64,000 nt of DNA from Casuarius casuarius (GCA_003342895.1 PTFA01000005.1:3283988-3347987), one strand, 5' to 3'. Shown: positions 46,794 to 60,060, counted from the first letter of the stretch. The notes: generated by a model from the letters alone, not told the origin. Numbers and translations are program-made.

Positions 46794-49700
46794 GGAGTAT
46801 TGTCCTAATCCAATGAAACACCTTCTTTGTTATGAATTCCATAGAAACCAGGAGGCCTATTTACATGCTTAAGTGCTTTGCCTTATTGAGGACTCTTTTG
46901 CATCTTTATTGGAAATCCACTTACAGAACATCTAGATCAGTCTTGTTGCTATTCTAACCCCTAAAACAGGGCTTGCAGTGCTACTGTCTTTCTTGCTTCA
47001 TGTTGACTCTTCTGCACTGCTTTTATTGTTCTTTCCTGCCTGAAATGAATCCTTTTGCTCTTTTCTATCCCCTCATACCTGAGGGTAAAATCCTCTTTCT
47101 GATTTAAAGGCTGAGGATGTTGATGACATTGTCGATAGCAGCAGCTTGGATAGGAATATTTTGCTCGCCAGCCCTAAGAAAGGGTCTGGACTGAACCAAG
47201 GAGTTTAACTGTTATCCTATTCAGTTAACCATGAGATACAAATAATTTGGCATTTTTTCATTCACCTTGCATGTTGAATAAAAACTAAATCAGCAGCACA
47301 TTATATGACCATTAAGTCTTATATATCTTGTGAGTTAGGACAGCAGAACTGCATCTTAAAACATCTGCTGAGATGACTCAAGCTTCCATTTGTATTTGGT
47401 AGTTTGAAAATCTTAATTTAGTTCCGATATCAGCCGCTTCAGTGCAGGTGAGGTTGTCTGTGTACAGCTTAGGATAGGAATTGTTTGATAACATTAGTTA
47501 TAATAAAAAAAAGGGGGGGAGGGCGATGAAGAGACAGAACGATGATGTTTTCTAATGTATGAAACAATATGCTGAAGAAGCAAAATAGCACCTGGTTTAA
47601 TGTTGCATATGTACTAGGCCCTAGTTCTTGCACCTTGAGCCACTGCGGGCTTTAAACTGAGCAGTTGCTTCACTGTGGAAATGCAAAGCATACACAGAGT
47701 CAGGGTTTCCAAAAGTGTGTATGACCTGGCCTGTGGTTAATGTTAGGCCCAAGCCAGTGGGATGAATCCAGTTCCCACTAAAGACTTTTATCAATGTGAT
47801 TTTGTTGTTGTTGTGTCGTTTTGTTGTTTTAATACTGAGTACGGTATTTGTTACCTCTGACTTGCTTTTAGAATGAGACCCTGGCCTCCAGGGGAAAAGT
47901 GTTTCTGGACATCATGGCCCCAGAGCGAACAAAAATGAAGTACCTGTTTCTGTTGTAGAAAAGAAATATCTTTAATGAAAAATTATCTAATAGCTCTTTG
48001 TTTTGTTTTTTTATATCATACCTCAGGAAAAGTATTAATCCAACCTTAAATTGGGTTGCTTGGTCTTGTAGTTATTCGTAGTTGAACTTTATTGAATGAG
48101 CCAGAGGAAAACATAGGAAGAGAAAATCTGAAGCTGAGTAACTTTTAAAGATTTGTGTGATCATGTTTTGTGTAATCCAACTGCGTAGGTGGGAGCCTGC
48201 GAATGGCTTTCAGTGTGTGATCCAGCGATGTCTGGCACCTCTGAAATGACTCCTGAAGAGATACATGGGAGTTATTAAAGAAGCCAATCTATTTTCAACA
48301 GACTTAAATTCACTTTACAACAAAGTTCTCCTAGGCATCTGGAAGAAGATAAGGCAGGAAATAGCTTATGTAGCTTGATCTCGGAAATTTGTGAACCCTA
48401 TGGGTAAATCTCCTGTTGCACGACAGCAGTATACAGGGGATAATAAAAATGGCTCTGAATGAGCAACAAAGATGCTTAAAGTGTAAGTGGATATTCTGTT
48501 TTCTTCTGTTATATAAGTTCTTATATGACTATGAAATCATCATTAATCGAGAATGTTTTCCCATACAGGGATAACAAGTGCCAGTTGGCTTAATTCTTTC
48601 CTTCTGTCTTGCTTTTGTGCAACTAGTTGGAAAAGATTTGTGTGAAATATAATTACACCATCCAAAATATTCATTCATTCATTTTTGTCTGTCTGCCTTT
48701 TGTCACTACATTCTGCTGTCCTGTAACACCAGTTTTCCAATGCATTTCCTTTTCTAAGGTTAAGCTTCTTGCAGTCTGCATCTCCCTTACCTCCTGTAAG
48801 AAGGTGGGCTGTAGGTGGCCAAGACCGTACAATTTAGGATTCATTTTAAAATTACTTTATCCAGGAGCCTGGAAATATCTGTAAGTATGGAGGGGAATGA
48901 TAGACTAAGCAAAGTTGAAAATAGATTATATCCCTATTCTCTTTAGCAGGATAAAGGAAAAATGCTGCAAGTGTACCCATCTTTAGGGACTAGGTGTTCT
49001 ACCTCCCCAGAACTGGCTCATTACCTGACTTCTTCAGGACAACTTTCTCTGGTTCATAATGTGCCCAAAACTGTAGCAAAAGCTTTCATGAGATGCACAG
49101 ACTGAGCAAAGGTTTGGGTTTTTTTCTTACTGTGACAACATGGCGGTGGTGGTGGTGAAACTACTCTTTATCGTGCCTGTTACATGCCATGAGTTTTTAA
49201 GAACCTCTCTCACATGCCTGTGCTCCTCTAGTTCCTCAGCAGCCAAGGTGGTCGGGGGGTGCTGAGTGGTTATGGGCAGTGCAGGATTGCCTGCCTGCCT
49301 CTGTAGGAGGCAACACTCTGCCCCGCCTTCCCTTAGCGGGGAGAAGCACAGAAACACACTTAAAGTAGTCGCTCCTAACCTATTTGGTTCAGGACAATTG
49401 CTTTGATTACTTAAGCCATATAGGGTTCCTTTTATTGAACTCACTCATTCACTGGTGTGTCAAGTTGTCTTTGTCTCCATATTTTATTGAAGAAAATAAA
49501 TAAAACTATTCTTTCTGTCCTATGCCATTTACTCTAACTTAACAGGAGGGCATTTGGTCAGATTTGGTGTTGATGGCAGCCACAATTCACAGCTCTTTCT
49601 GCTTGTTTCCCTGGAGCTGGTGTGTATTGCTGAACAGAAGGCTGACAAATTCCCTGCTGAATTTCCAGGACTGCTCGAAGAATAAATTGTGTGAGGGAGT

Positions 49701-51289
49701 GAGTGGGAAGAGAAACATTTCTTTTCTGTTTCTTTCCTCTTTAATGAAAACTGTTTTCTCTAAAATAGAAAGTGAAGCAAATCCATTCTAAAAGTGGGCA
49801 GCACCAACTATAAAATCAGTCTGTAATGTGCAAGGGTATAAATTCTGAATATGGCTGTTTTGCAGATAAGGCATACAGTTTTTCAAAAGAAGTTAAAAGT
49901 AATCCATCCTTAATATATGCATGGAAAATAATCTTTAGCATTTTGTTAGGATATTCTGTATCACAGGCTGTCAACTTGGACAAAATCTAGTCCAGAGAAG
50001 GGAGCAGTTCTTATAAGCAGTCCCTGTGTCTGTCTGTTCCCCACCTCTGCCACCCTTAATCCCTCTGCTAGCAATCAAGCTCAGTAGAGTACAAGATCTA
50101 ACAATATAAATGTTTTCATGCTCTTTCCAGTAAATGTTCCTGTTCTTTATGATCACTTCATATATGAATATATTCACATATATTAGGTTTTAAAAATGAA
50201 AAATATTCCTTGCCATTGTCATAAAACAGCTACCTGTGATGGTCTTCCTAGGAGGAAGCAGGTGTATACAAGAAAAAAAATAATAAAAATGCAGTATTTG
50301 ATACTGTCATGAAAATACGGGCTGAGCAGGCATGAAAACTGCTATGGAGTAATAAGACAGATCTTCCAAAGTGATACGTAGGAAATGATAGGTGATGGAA
50401 AATAGCTTGTTTATTTGGGGAAGATGAATTCTGTCCCAGATCTTTATAGAAGGTATTGTGAGTAAAACCAGAGGGTACCTGTGAAAGGAAATGAGATGTT
50501 TTCTACCTGAGTGAGTAAGAAGAGTAATTAGGTGTAGATGTACATGTATTATAAAGCAGCCTGAAAATAAAATTGATGAGTCTCCAATTAGCTCTTAGAC
50601 AGAAAAGAAGGGAAGGTAAATGAAAAGCTGAATTACTGAAACGTTTTTCAGTAATTGGAGATTTGTTAGTGTGAAAAGACAGATTGCAGGCTTGTTTGCC
50701 CACCATGCGGACATTGCAAGCATATGTTGTATGTGATGGTTTTTCAGCTGACCCAGATATCTGATGAAGTTTTCATGTAGGGGAAGGATTATCTTTTGTA
50801 GACTCTTCTCGTTTTGTATAGTACATTGTGAGATTCTAGATGTAGGTTACAGCTACATATAAAAATCTGTGAGTTACAGCGAGTTAGTGGCATTTCAAAA
50901 CTGAAAGCAGGAGATTACAATTGTAAGAAATGCACCTAAAATTGTGTGCGTCTTCCATTTACTTTTCTTTTCACATGTCTTTAGAAATGTGGCTCTTGAG
51001 TTCCTTTAAGTAGTCTTTAACTTAAAATCTAACTGGCCTTGAAAATGAATTTCCTTCTAATTGTCTATGTCAGTATCTCAGATGCTTATAAGAAGCTGTC
51101 TAACTCTTTGTCTTTCTGAAAAGGCAAGGATCTTTTTGTGAATGAAGAAATATGACTTTAGATGTTTGAGCTTCACCCCTTTTTCCACTTCAAAAATGAT
51201 GAAAAATCTATTCTGAAGAGCATTCTGACATATTCAGCATTGAATGAACTTATATAAAAGAAGTGATCAAGGCTGTTTCTTACAGAAGC
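46794..51289. other. Non-coding unique sequence
   Basis: No gene recognised. A minus frame at 49127-49444 (105 codons) spans a GC-richer patch but has no recognisable domain. Simple AT-rich stretches occur near 47500 and 50270. Confidence 0.6.
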
Positions 51290-51420
51290 TTTCGGAAGGG
51301 GCAGCAGCTTTGTTTTATAAATGGATCAAGCTGTTAAAGATGCACAAATATGCTGCTATTTGTGATGTTGGTAGATGAATTACAATTGCAGCATTATAAT
51401 TGACAGATTCTGGGTAGGCA
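51290..51420. promoter_or_regulatory. Candidate conserved non-coding element
   Basis: Repeat-free stretch with evenly mixed words typical of vertebrate enhancers: GCACAAATATGCTGCTATTT near 51340, GATGAATTACAATTGCAGC near 51374 and TTATAATTGACAG near 51395 (ATTA/TAAT homeodomain cores). No open frame crosses it. Purely compositional inference. Confidence 0.25.
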
Positions 51421-51604
51421 GTTCTCTCTTCTCGTGAAATGAGTGTTAGGTACACCATTAGTGAGTGATGGGAAGGTAAGGATATGGAAGGAGCTCTGCT
51501 GAGCCTGTCTCACCATGCTTATATCCTTCTGTTCTTCTGTTCTCCCCCATTGCCCGTAGCACTTCTTTGTCTGTCCTCTTGGTGGTACATGATGTTACAA
51601 CCAT

Positions 51605-51690
51605 ACTGCTAGATCATTTCGTTAGGACCAGGAGATCGGGGTTTTCTTCCCAGCGTGTGTGTCAATGACGAGAAATTTTGGCCAATGCTA
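51605..51690 (+). repeat. Possible MIR-like SINE 5' part
   Basis: GGACCAGGAGATCGGGGTTT, TCTTCCCAGCGTGTGTGTCA, then ATGACGAGAAATTTTGGCCA parallel the sense MIR order 'AGGAGACCTGGGTTCTATTC-CCAGCTCTG..CACTGAC..CTTGGGCAA'. Diverged. Confidence 0.35.
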
Positions 51691-51951
51691 TTGATCTTGG
51701 CTATCAAGAGATAGAAACCAACAGTTAAAATGTATATGCTTAGACAAGTAGGCTCCTTTTTTAAAAGGAATTAATTACCTACAATCCTATGAAGAAAGTG
51801 AGGCAAGTCTAAGGTTGCCACCTCTGGAACTCAGTCTTGTTGAAGTATTCAGGCTTTTGGCCTTAATGTTTTTGTGATTTAGTTTTTGCTTCTATAGATG
51901 TAGTTTTCTATGTATGGTTTAGAATAAGCTAATTTTTAAAGTGTGATGTGA

Positions 51952-51975
51952 TTTTTTTTTTTTTTTTTTTNNNNN
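51952..51975. repeat. Poly-T tract (19) abutting a 5-N gap
   Basis: T-run at 51952-51970, then NNNNN at 51971-51975, then GGCGGGGGGAGG. The gap probably reflects an unresolved homopolymer. Confidence 0.95.
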
Positions 51976-52510
51976 GGCGGGGGGAGGCTGTGATTTTATG
52001 ACCACTGAAAATAGTGGCAAAGGCCTGCAGTGATGCATTCAAGTGCAAGATGCTGGGTGTTTTTTTCCTCATTCTGTTTTCCTAGTGGCTGCTATCTCCT
52101 ATCTTTTTCTGAGTGATGCACTTGAAGCTTATACAAAAAAGGCTTATCCTAGAGAAATTTAGGGGAAAAAAGTCTGCCTGTAACTTGCAGAATAATGCCC
52201 AAAGTTCTTTTATGGAAACTCCACTGATAAATGGAGAACTGCTGTATTTAAAAAAAGGCAAAAATACCACATAGGGCAAGCCACCCCTAGTAAGTGCATT
52301 AGACTAAATTTTAGGGAAATTGCCTGGTCCTTCAATATCTGACTTCTGAGATAAATGCTTACCTGTGAATAATAGTAGTGTAAAAGCAGATGGGACCATC
52401 GTGAAAGGAGGAACAGACGTATGTCCAATCTAGCCCTCTTCAAATTCGTTTGTTTCGTATTTGGATTTTTGTACCAACCACATTGGTTGTGATTGAACGT
52501 ATTTTTATAT

Positions 52511-52640
52511 AAGTTATGTTAAAAAAAAAAAAAAATTTTACCAATATTACAACTAAGAAACATATAGCATCCTAAATAAGTGGAAATTTAGGTAAATCTG
52601 GGTTTGAAGTGAGTTTATGTTAAAAAAAAAAAAAAAAAAA
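52511..52640. repeat. Paired poly-A tracts with a shared left flank
   Basis: A15 at 52521-52535 and A19 at 52622-52640 are each preceded by TTATGTT or TTATGTTA. The spacing is about 100 bp. Confidence 0.8.
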
Positions 52641-54837
52641 GCCGTGTTAATTTAACACTGTCCTTCACAGTAAACCCCAGTTTGAATGTCACCAGTAGTG
52701 GTTTTTAGTGCATCACTGTCCACTGATCTTTCAGTGATCATTGTAAAGTGCTTTCAGATTGTGCTAATGCATGTTCCTCCTTATAGGTAATGTTTTATCT
52801 TAAAATGCTTCTTTCTTAATGTACTGTTATTAACGTAAGGGTTTCTTTCTGGTTCAGCAGAAATAATGAGGCAGGCAGCCAGGCCATCACTCACTGTCAG
52901 TGTTTTAACAGCTCAGAATCAAATTAGTTTATCTCAAAACTGCTCTTTATAATAGGGACTTGCCAATTTAAATTCTGTGTACAGAAATGCACTAACCTTT
53001 ATGATCTGAGTAATAGTCACAGTTGACATCCACGCTACATAGGTGAAAAATGTGGATATTTTCCTCACATCAGGAGGTTATTTCAGCAGCACTAAAATTG
53101 GCTCTGTAATTCTAATGTTATGATTTTGCTTACTTGAACCACAGTTGTTTTAATAGCAGAAATAGGGTAGCATTTCTGTTTTTTCTACTACAGGATTTGC
53201 CTTAAACACTTTTGTGCATTTTCTGAAACAACCTGGTTAGTCTGTAAAAATACACAACTGCAGCATGACCTGATGATTTATACATACACAATTTAGTAAG
53301 TAGGGTTCAGTTTAAAATCAGTCAGAAGCATGGAACATTATTAATCATTAGTCAAAGAGAAATAGGAAGTTGAAGTTTCTGGCTTTATTTTCTCTATGCT
53401 CAATGTTTTCTGTCATCTCATTTATAAAAAGCATATACCTGTCCCTTTTAAAGTGTAAAAATTTGTAATTTTCTGCCATCCCCAGTAATAATATTGATGG
53501 TGTGTCTCTAGTTAAAACAAAAACTGTATTCTTCTAGGACTGCCCTTACCAAATGTTCCCTAAAAAAAATTAAAGTAGCCAAGGGGAAGATAGTAAGAGT
53601 GAAAGGTCCAATTTAAAAAATTAATCAAAACTGAAGAATGAAAGGTACCTGTTTATTCACTTGCCTCATTACACAGCCCTTGATTACCAAGGTGAGTGTA
53701 GAGCAAGGACTTCATTCCTTCCCTTTATCAGATCCCAGACTTCTTACTACCATTTTGATTTGAAGGGCATGTTTTTTTCACATTTAAAAATATGAAATGT
53801 CCTAGAACTAGAGAAGACTCTCTGCTCCATTTTTGCGGGGAAATACTAGCTAGAATTAATCCTTCCAGGAAGTTTCCAAAATAACAATAATAAATTACTT
53901 ACGAGTGCCTGGTTTGAAATCAGGTTGCAAGGGACTTGATATTTAGAAAGCACTGACCTCTTGCCTTTTAAAATTCAAAGGCCTTTGAGGTGTATAAATG
54001 TAGGTACGTGATACATGAGGCATATTCTCTTTGAGAAATGTCAGCTAGCGTCTGCAGTGTTGCAAAAACATTACCAGAATGACGTGATTAGGATCAAAGC
54101 TGTGATCACTGTGATATCTACTTACTGAACAGAGTGAATATTGAACTATCTTCCACCGTCCTTCTGACCAAATGAGTACCCTGTTCCTGAACTCGTTCTA
54201 GTATTTGTTCATCTGGAAGTGTTCCAGCTATCTAGGACAAAGATTATCTGTATTAGTTGATGGGTGATTAGCTGAGCCAAACAGTGGANAAAGGAGGAGG
54301 AGGTACAGAAATGTAATGTGAAATGACCATGGTCACATAGGAAGCTATCTCGAGTTTAGCAGGTAGTTTCTTGTTCTCTTTTATGCTTAACTTGTAACTC
54401 CTTTCCAATGTTTTCCTGTGAAACCTGCTGATAATTACTAGCTTCTACTCCTGAAGTATTCTTTACTTGATGAGTGCTGTGAATATCCAAGTTAAAAGAT
54501 AGGCTCTTGAGGGGAGTGACAGCATTTGTCATAGCTGTGATATTAAAACACTGCTGTCAGTTAACTGAGGTCAATTCAGTAGTTAACAGTATAGTATTTC
54601 CCATGTTAAATTTATGAAAAGAGAAAGGCTAATGAGCTTCTTTCAGATGTGTTTTAAAGAGAGTAGGACTATTAAGAGTAAATCTGAAGGCCGGAAGAGA
54701 TCATTATATTAACTAGCTTAATTTGCTGTGTAAAAAAAGCTGTAAAATTTCATAGAGCTATTTTTCTATTGAGCCAAAGAGCTTATGTGCAATGAATGCA
54801 GTTACATACAAACTTTGCAACTGGTCCTCAGAGGCAG
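52641..54837. other. Non-coding, nothing recognised
   Basis: Unique AT-rich sequence up to the retroviral 3' LTR. Confidence 0.6.
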
Positions 54838-56280
54838 GTGAACAGACTGATCAGGCAAACTTAGGCTAAATACTAGAAATATATTTTCCTTTTATGACAT
54901 TAGGACAATACTTACATACATAGCTGTACAGACCAGGATATCAAGTGATCAAATCCACCTTCCTAGTTCTGATGAAAAGGGGCAGTACAGTGGTATTTCT
55001 TGTAGTCTCATACAGACGGTCTAGAGGCAGCTTTACCTCTGCTATCAGAATGGTTGAAGGATGCGGGGTTGTTTGTTTTCTTTTGTTCCTCCCTCCCCCC
55101 CCCATGTTCAAGATAAGTATACCTTATTGATCATGTGTGTGTTCTTACTTTTGGGTTCCCAGACTTCTTAAGGTGGCCAGAGATTCATGTTACGTACCAA
55201 TGATAAAAGAAATAAAAATATATATATATATATATTTATATATAAAAATTTCTCTCTATTGGCTTATTATTAACACCTATCAAATTACAGCAATGTTACT
55301 GGCATTGGTTTAAACTTGGTTCTTTTCAAGTTAAAACAAGCTTCTCCTTGATGGAGATCCATTCAGGTAACCATTGGTTATCACTACTGGCCTCTTGATA
55401 GGGCAGTCTACTTTGAATGCTCTGGGCTTGCAGAGATTGTCAGTTGCAAATAACCTTGCTCTAGTATAAAAATATATTCCATAAACATTAATTCATTATT
55501 TATAGGATGAGAAGTTGATTTTCTTCTGAAACAAAACTGACTTCGCTCACTCTCACACTTTCATACCCACGTTCTTGCAAGCACCAACACAAATGTGTGT
55601 TCAAGGGATCTGTCAAGGTTCCTTATTCCTCCCAGTGATACAGAGGACAGTCAGACAGAGGGCTGTCAAATCTTCAGAGGACAAGGTATACCCCCTGTCA
55701 AATCCTCATCACATCCCCGCAGTTCTCCTTAGGTTGGTGGTGATGTGCTGGTTTTGGATGTATCTTTTGTATCCTTTGGGAGCTATAGCTATTATTAGGG
55801 TCTTTTTCCTCTCCATTCTGTTGGAGAGACAACATCCTAACTCCAGTCTGTAAACTGTTAGGATTTACTTGCTGCCTTTTGCATCTTTCTCTGGAGGTGC
55901 CCACCCCATCTTTATCAAGCCAGTAGGCTTGAGTCTTTGTCTTTGTCTGGGTGTCCCTTGTCTTCCCCAACTACTAGGTGTCTTGAGAAGGTGTGTTTAG
56001 AAGTACTAGGATCTTGATGACCTGCTAATCTAGGTGCTGTCAGCACATACCAGTCCATGGCCCTTCTGCTGCCACTTGCTCCTTCCAGTGCTTCCACATG
56101 CAGACATTTGTATTCTCCCTTCACACCAGTCTTAACACTTCACTTCCTTTGCAGTTCTCCACTGGTACAGTTTATCAGGATGTTCATTTCTATACTTAAT
56201 GGGCTTAATTTTGCTTCTTGTAATACTCTAAATATTGTATTTCATAAAAAGCTGAGATCAGGTCTCACTACGTAGACCAT
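54838..56280 (-). repeat. Retroviral 3' LTR, with about 370-bp extra segment
   Basis: Matches the 60-61.2 kb flank in blocks: 54838-55050 (CTAGTTCTGATGAAAAGGGG, TCTCATACAGACGGTCTAGA), 55430-55760 (CTTGCAGAGATT, TTTCATACCCAC, AATGTGTGTTCAAG, AATCCTCATCA) and 56120-56260 (CACACCAGTCTTAA). The stretch 55060-55430 has no counterpart at that position in the other LTR. Confidence 0.7.
55106..55255 (-). repeat. Displaced shared segment within 3' LTR, with (AT)n
   Basis: TTCAAGATA..ACCTTATTGATCATGTGTG..GGGTTCCCAGACTTCTTAAG..AGATTCATGTTAC matches 61210-61305 (TTCAAGATA..ACCTTCTTGATCACA..GGATTCCCAGATTTCTCAGG..AAATTCATATTAC). Both run into TA-rich simple sequence (here (TA)n at 55218-55243). The element lies in different places relative to the two LTRs. 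Confidence 0.75.
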
Positions 56281-57059
56281 AGGTCATATTTCAGACATTC
56301 TTTTGCTGTTTGTGTAATATCTGAAACTAATGAGGACATAGCCTTTTGAAGGAAGAGTAATTCTACTTGGTTATGTACTAGGACTTTAACTTTTCATTCC
56401 CTCATGAGAAAGCTTTTAGCACATAACTGCTCTTCAGTGTTCAATTATTGCAAGTGGATTTGCGATCTAACCTTGTTGATGGTCTTCTCACAACTCCCAA
56501 ACTTCCTAATAAAGAATTTAGGTCCCTACCTCTCTGTTTTACTTCAACATATTTCTCAGTCCACTCTTTGAATAGGCTTTGCCTGGCATATGTGTGAATT
56601 CTAGTTGAACTGTTTGGAAACTTGTGCTCGGTGGAACTCAAGCTGATTTGTATCATACATAACTCCAAATCAAACATAACTTTCAACTCTTCATGGTGGT
56701 TTTGAGTAATGGGCTTCTCTCCAGAAATTTAATCTTCCTTCTAGAGCAATTATTTATTTCCTGTAGCTTCAGTGGATATTGTGAGTAGTTGTGGCTACCA
56801 TGTGGGTTCTCACCAAAGTTGCTATCCTTGATCTACTATAACAGAGATAAAAAGGTGTTCTGGGAGTTGTTACTTCTTCATCTTCAATCTGTTTGAAAGG
56901 GTTTTAACAGGTAATACCATAATTTTTGTTTTATAAGACCAACAGTGGGGACTGTTCACTGTCTGGATTTTGCTTTCTAAATTCAGATTGAATTAGAATT
57001 TGCAAGGTTGCCTTATCAATTCTTATGGTCCAGTTAGCTTTTTGATTTTTAACCAACTC

Positions 57060-57680
57060 AGCATATTTCCAGCTGGTGTTATGGGCAGGAATCACTTAAA
57101 CAAAAAGTTATCTGTGGGAAGTATAATAGCAGCATGGTAGATAGACAAGGAGCAGGTGCTTTATGGAACCCCTGTGGCACGTTAGTAAAAGCTGCACTCC
57201 TTCCCTTGGAACATAAAAGCAAACTTAGAGCAGAATTATTCTGCTGAAGGGACTGCAAAAATATATATTCTAAATCTGTTGCTGAATACCATTTTGCCTG
57301 TCCAACAGTTGTAGCAGACATCTGGCATTTTGGCTACAGCTGGAGCTGTTTGTGAGGTTAAAAGACTTAGGGCTCATTCTGTTGGACTCGGGACTGTTCT
57401 CTGTATTTAGGATACAGTTTATTGTCTGCTTTTCAGCACTGGCCAAACTGGAGAGCTGTGTATACTGCAGGGTTGCTGTATCACTATATAGCATACATAC
57501 ATACTACACACATACCTATTACTGATCTAAATTATCAATGATAGGCTACAGTCCCTCTTCAGCTTCTGTCAGATATCTGTATTGGCACTGTGGTGTTGGG
57601 ACTGAACCTGGAGTAAGTACTTTCACTTGACTGTTCTCACATCTGGATTTCTTCTGGGCTAGGCAATTTTACTGCCTAAC
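57060..57680 (-). pseudogene. Retroviral pol remnant: reverse transcriptase fragment
   Basis: Minus strand. Pieces in order along the coding direction are: T-E-A-E-E-G-L (57569-57549), which resembles the start of the RT domain; S-S-P-V-W-P-V-L-K (57457-57431), equivalent to the retroviral 'S-P-x-x-P-V-x-K' block; a K-W-Y-S-A-T-D-L-E stretch near 57290, at the position of the first catalytic Asp block; and V-P-Q-G-F (57180-57166), the conserved 'L-P-Q-G' block. The pieces lie in different frames with stops between them. The YxDD catalytic block, RNase H and integrase are not seen between here and the 3' LTR, so pol is truncated. In an active virus this enzyme copies the RNA genome into DNA. 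Confidence 0.75.
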
Positions 57681-58399
57681 ACAGATGAACCATGGAAATC
57701 CAGTTATCACTGGCCCCATCCAGGCTACTCCATAGACATTCATTAGCTAAATCTAACATCAAACTTTTTTCTTAAAAACAAGCTGTCTGCTATATCTTGC
57801 TGTGCTCCTTTGGGTCCATCTTCATTTGAACACAAAGTAGTAATTTTCCTTGCTAATTACTTTTCTTTTTCTCTTTTTCTACTTTTTTTTTCTTTTACAT
57901 TTGCTACCACACATGGTACTAAATATACTCTGTGCAGTCTCTCTGATTCCCTTTGGTACCAAAGTCTGTTAAATGCTATTTACTCTGGCTCTGGAAACAG
58001 TTAACATATTGGGGTGCTTTTGATTAGGGTTTTCTTAATAATTTTCCTGCCCTCCCAACACAGCACTTAACCCAGGGGGGCCAAAGGGATCAGGTTCCCC
58101 TAATCTGATCATGAGGGGGGATTTACTGAAGCCACGGGCTGAGCTACTTCATTTTCCTCAGTTTTCAGAAAGCACTGGTTTCCTATCTCAGATAGCCGTA
58201 TCTTCTCCCCCTCCTTGTAAGTACTCCCAGACCCCATTGTGTTCCTGCTTTTTGTGCCCCTTGCTATTTCTCTTTATGGTATCCTTTAAGGACAAGGTCA
58301 ATGTTTAGCCCAAGTTGCTAGTTACCCATGAATGTTGTTTGACCCTCTAGTCATTAATTTTAATTCATTGCCACTTAAATAGGCTCTTCTTTTTTCTCT

Positions 58400-60060
58400 T
58401 TGAAAAAGCATGGTAAGGTTCATCTCACGATTTTCCTGTAAAATTTTTCAGTCCTTCGGATGTTATCTACAAGCTCACCCAACCTAGTTTCTGCTGGGTT
58501 TCTTAGGCCCGTAGTCACCTTTAAGAGGTAAGTTGATCCTTCATATACTGCTAGTTTGAAACCATATTCATTATACTTGCTCTTGTCCTTGAGCACAGAC
58601 CTGGCTGCTGCCTCCAGGAGTTGCTTCACTGTGAAGAGCAAAAAGAAAATGAGAGCTCTGAAGGATGCGCACAAAAGCAATCTTGATAGTACAGCAAAGC
58701 CTTTAAAGCNCTGCAAGGCTCACCAAATCCATCTTATTAGCTCATTTTTAGTTATTGGATTAGCTTGCATTTCTGAATTGAGCACAACTGTCATCTGCTC
58801 TTGTGGTTGCTTGAGCAATTTGATTTTGATCTATATCTTANCTCTGTATTGCAAATCATTCGTGTCTCCCTGTTTAAGGGTCTAACATCTTTCACTGGAG
58901 TTCTAACTTGACTGGCATCTAATTTCATTTGGGTAATAACCTGCTCGTTTCTGCTTAGCTCATGATCACCTGCTCTTTCTGTTTTAGTAATGTGCTTTGT
59001 AGTCTTTGGTTGTAAAGTTTTTGCATTTGGTTTATTTCTTTTCTAATGGAGCGCAGGGAGAGCGCGTGCTATATACTATATGCTTCAGGACCAAGTTAAA
59101 GCCTACAGAATCGCACTGGATGTCTCCATTCCAGTTGTTTGAATTTCCCCCCACTTTTGTGGCTGCTACTGTACGTGTTTTTGCTTCTAACTTACTTTTT
59201 AAAGCTGCTGTTTGCTGATTGGCCAATATGTGATCAGCATTTTTCCTTAGGTTCCTCTTCACCTCCAGCATGACTCCAGCAGCAACCTGTGCTTCACTTT
59301 ATCTTCTATTTAATTCTTGTGTTCTCCCTTTAAAAAAGATGGCTACCCCTTTTTCCCCTTAAGCCTTCTTTTTGTAGAAATCTCTTGGCATAGCTGCTTT
59401 TCATAATCTTTCTGCTATTGTATTACGTTTCATTGACATGTATTCCTCTACTTCCTGTTTCAACTTCCACAGTTCCTGTTTTCGGCTTGTGTCCTATTTT
59501 TGTTGCCTCTTATGCTGTTTTCAGCCTTTCCTTATCCTGTTTTTTTAGCTCCTTGTATTCTATTTTTGTCTCCTTTTCTCACACACCATAGTGTCCGACA
59601 CGGTCTTAGGCTCTTTTGATGCTCCTAGCTTAATTCCCCGCTTCTTGTTAACATTAATGCTCTCAATTCATCCTGCATTTCCTAACTGCTCTTAGAAAAT
59701 ACCATCTGTCCTTGATCTGGGACCCTTCTAAGTGAGAATTTGCTTTTGCCCTGTTTGAGATGATGAGACGAAGGTGGCGATCCTTTCAATCAGTCTCTCC
59801 AATTTCTCTGTATTACTGTTCGCTGCCTTTTGGGTAATACAGTAATTCTCAGTCACTTAGATTATTTGGATATTTGAAACTGCCTTGCAGCTAAAAGGTG
59901 AAAGGGAAACAACTTCCCTTCTGTTAATTGCTTAGGCTGTTGACACTGTTGCAGCCAGATTGTGGCAGTGATACAAGCTCCTGCCCTCAAATTTTCACCA
60001 GTTGCTATTGCTCAGGTTGCCTATATTCTCCATCAGTGTTGCATCCAGACTTCACAGGTA
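58400..60060 (-). pseudogene. Retroviral leader and gag-region remnant (presumed)
   Basis: Minus-strand sequence between the 5' LTR and the pol fragment. Several short frames remain. One at 58716-58420 (98 codons, with one N) and one at 59271-59032 (79 codons) are rich in Lys, Glu, Leu and Arg. Between about 59360 and 59560 the minus strand is A-rich and encodes charged, heptad-like strings in alternating frames (for example Y-K-E-L-K-K-Q-D-K-E-R-L-K). A gag coiled coil would sit here, but no capsid or zinc-knuckle motif is recognisable. The call rests mainly on position. Confidence 0.4.

Noticed and set aside
49362..49395. Sequence vaguely like a hAT-type terminal 'CAGTGGTTCTCAACC'
   Set aside because: Too many mismatches, and no second terminal repeat or 8-bp duplication found.
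49127..49444. 105-codon minus frame over a GC-richer patch
   Set aside because: No recognisable domain and no donor in suitable position; the composition alone is not enough.
56441..56686. 81-codon minus frame near the 3' LTR, at the position expected for env
   Set aside because: A weak resemblance to an envelope transmembrane region (R-D-L-N-S-L-L-G-S-L-G) was considered, but the frame has no fusion peptide, heptad or cysteine motif that I could confirm.
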